From assembly GCA_964497635.1 (NCBI GenBank), contig CAZCDB010000067.1:1-7034 (forward strand): a stretch of DNA of 7,034 nt, written 5' to 3'. Positions 6,806 to 7,034 of this stretch are shown here, in pieces. A program made the translations under genes and the position numbers. Under the pieces are notes generated by a model. That model was given only the letters and a program-made list of their open reading frames with translations, did not search any database and was not told the origin of the DNA. The DNA comes from CAMDWQ01 sp964497635 (GTDB lineage Bacteria; Omnitrophota; Gorgyraeia; 2-02-FULL-51-18). Each line of letters begins with the position of its first letter. Within the stretch, counting starts at the first letter, position 1.

Positions 6806-6837
6806 ATGGCGCCTTCGGCGGATTCTGCCCGGGTTAA

Positions 6838-6875
6838 ATAAACTTAGCTATCCCAAAAGGGATAGCTAAGTTTAT
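6838..6875 (-). terminator. 17-bp perfect hairpin directly 3' of tRNA-Phe, probable terminator
   Basis: Bases 6838-6854 and 6859-6875 are exact reverse complements over 17 bp around an AAAA loop. Read on the minus strand, the hairpin starts 1 nt after the mature tRNA 3' end and ends in GTTTATTTAACCC, a broken T-rich tail. Its position fits termination and a boundary for 3' trimming of the tRNA precursor. The symmetric stem could also act on rightward transcripts. Confidence 0.6.
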
Positions 6876-6876
6876 G

Positions 6877-6948
6877 TGCCGAAGGGCAGAATCGAACTGC
6901 CCACGCCTGCCTTTTCAGGGCAGCGCTCTACCACTGAGCTACTTCGGC
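6877..6948 (-). tRNA. tRNA-Phe (GAA)
   Basis: The 72-nt minus-strand sequence folds into a complete cloverleaf. The acceptor is GCCGAAG with CUUCGGC (7 bp). The D arm is GCUC and GAGC around a 7-nt AGUGGUA loop. The anticodon arm is CUGCC and GGCAG around CUGAAAA, giving anticodon GAA (Phe). The variable loop is GCGUG. The T arm is GGCAG and CUGCC around UUCGAUU. The discriminator base is A. CCA is not encoded: the next bases are CAT, so CCA must be added after transcription. No promoter is apparent upstream on the minus strand, where a palindromic repeat starts within 9-10 bp of the 5' end. It may be read with an upstream gene outside the window. Confidence 0.95.
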
Positions 6949-6956
6949 TAAATCTC

Positions 6957-7034
6957 TAGCAGTCTGCTGAAAAAACCCTATCTGCGTCGTTGCTCGCCTC
7001 GACTCCTCCTGCGACGTAGCTACCGCTACGCCTC
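6957..7034 (-). repeat. Second copy of the palindromic repeat element, inverted and cut by the window edge
   Basis: Read on the minus strand, 7034-7010 matches 6627-6651 of copy 1 at 22 of 25 positions and includes the GGTA-loop hairpin. 6993-6982 (GCAACGACGCAG) matches 6667-6678 at 11 of 12. A GGG plus T-rich arm follows in both copies, here GGGTTTTTTCAGCAG. The outer end has a small palindrome, AGCAGTCTGCT (6958-6968). The second terminal arm should lie beyond the window; I predict a sequence close to GGGTTTTTTCAGCAG there, in inverse orientation. Confidence 0.75.

Noticed and set aside
6701..6884. attL/attR pair at tRNA-Phe (GTGCCGAAG direct repeat)
   Set aside because: Nine bases is short for a tRNA att core, the interval is under 200 bp, and there is no integrase in the window.
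6578..7034. CRISPR array
   Set aside because: The repeats are inverted, unequal and only two in number, without regular spacers.

Overview
This window comes from a Gram-negative bacterium of moderate G+C content. The main evidence is a two-partner-secretion (ShlB/FhaC type) outer-membrane transporter at the left edge. I cannot fix the lineage from these genes. The gene mix and the palindromic intergenic repeats would suit a deltaproteobacterial or Omnitrophota-like genome, but that is a weak guess.

Layout: (1) 1-935, minus strand: the N-terminal 311 codons of a TpsB/ShlB-type protein whose 3' end lies outside the window. (2) 936-1015: a short divergent promoter region with a good extended -10 element (TG-C-TATAAT) facing right. 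(3) 1016-6563, plus strand: five genes in a row. They are a KimA-like APC-superfamily permease (potassium is the likely substrate), a RidA-family protein lacking the usual catalytic Arg, a DUF4126 membrane protein, a GT-C-fold membrane glycosyltransferase-like protein, and a divergent CorA-family metal channel. The last four are tightly packed (3-nt gap, 11-nt overlap, 4-nt overlap) and almost certainly form one translationally coupled unit. The permease, 49 nt upstream, probably shares their transcript.

(4) 6564-7034 holds no protein gene but is full of structure. It contains a 124-bp palindromic element with perfect 23-bp terminal inverted repeats, two 9-bp perfect hairpins, an 11-bp hairpin with a T-run (a rightward terminator), and a 17-bp hairpin just 3' of a minus-strand tRNA-Phe(GAA). 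Pressed against the 5' side of that tRNA is a second copy of the first palindromic element, in opposite orientation and cut by the window edge. The two copies share a 25-nt core (22/25 identical), and all three differences keep an 8-bp stem paired.

How the genes work together: the permease and the CorA protein are both inner-membrane cation transporters, and three of the five rightward genes encode polytopic inner-membrane proteins besides the permease. RidA is the only soluble product. The sequence shows no clear pathway link between them, so I describe the cluster as a membrane/ion-homeostasis housekeeping operon only by inference. I did not find a defence system, CRISPR array or coding transposon. 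The least ordinary item is the palindromic repeat family around the tRNA.
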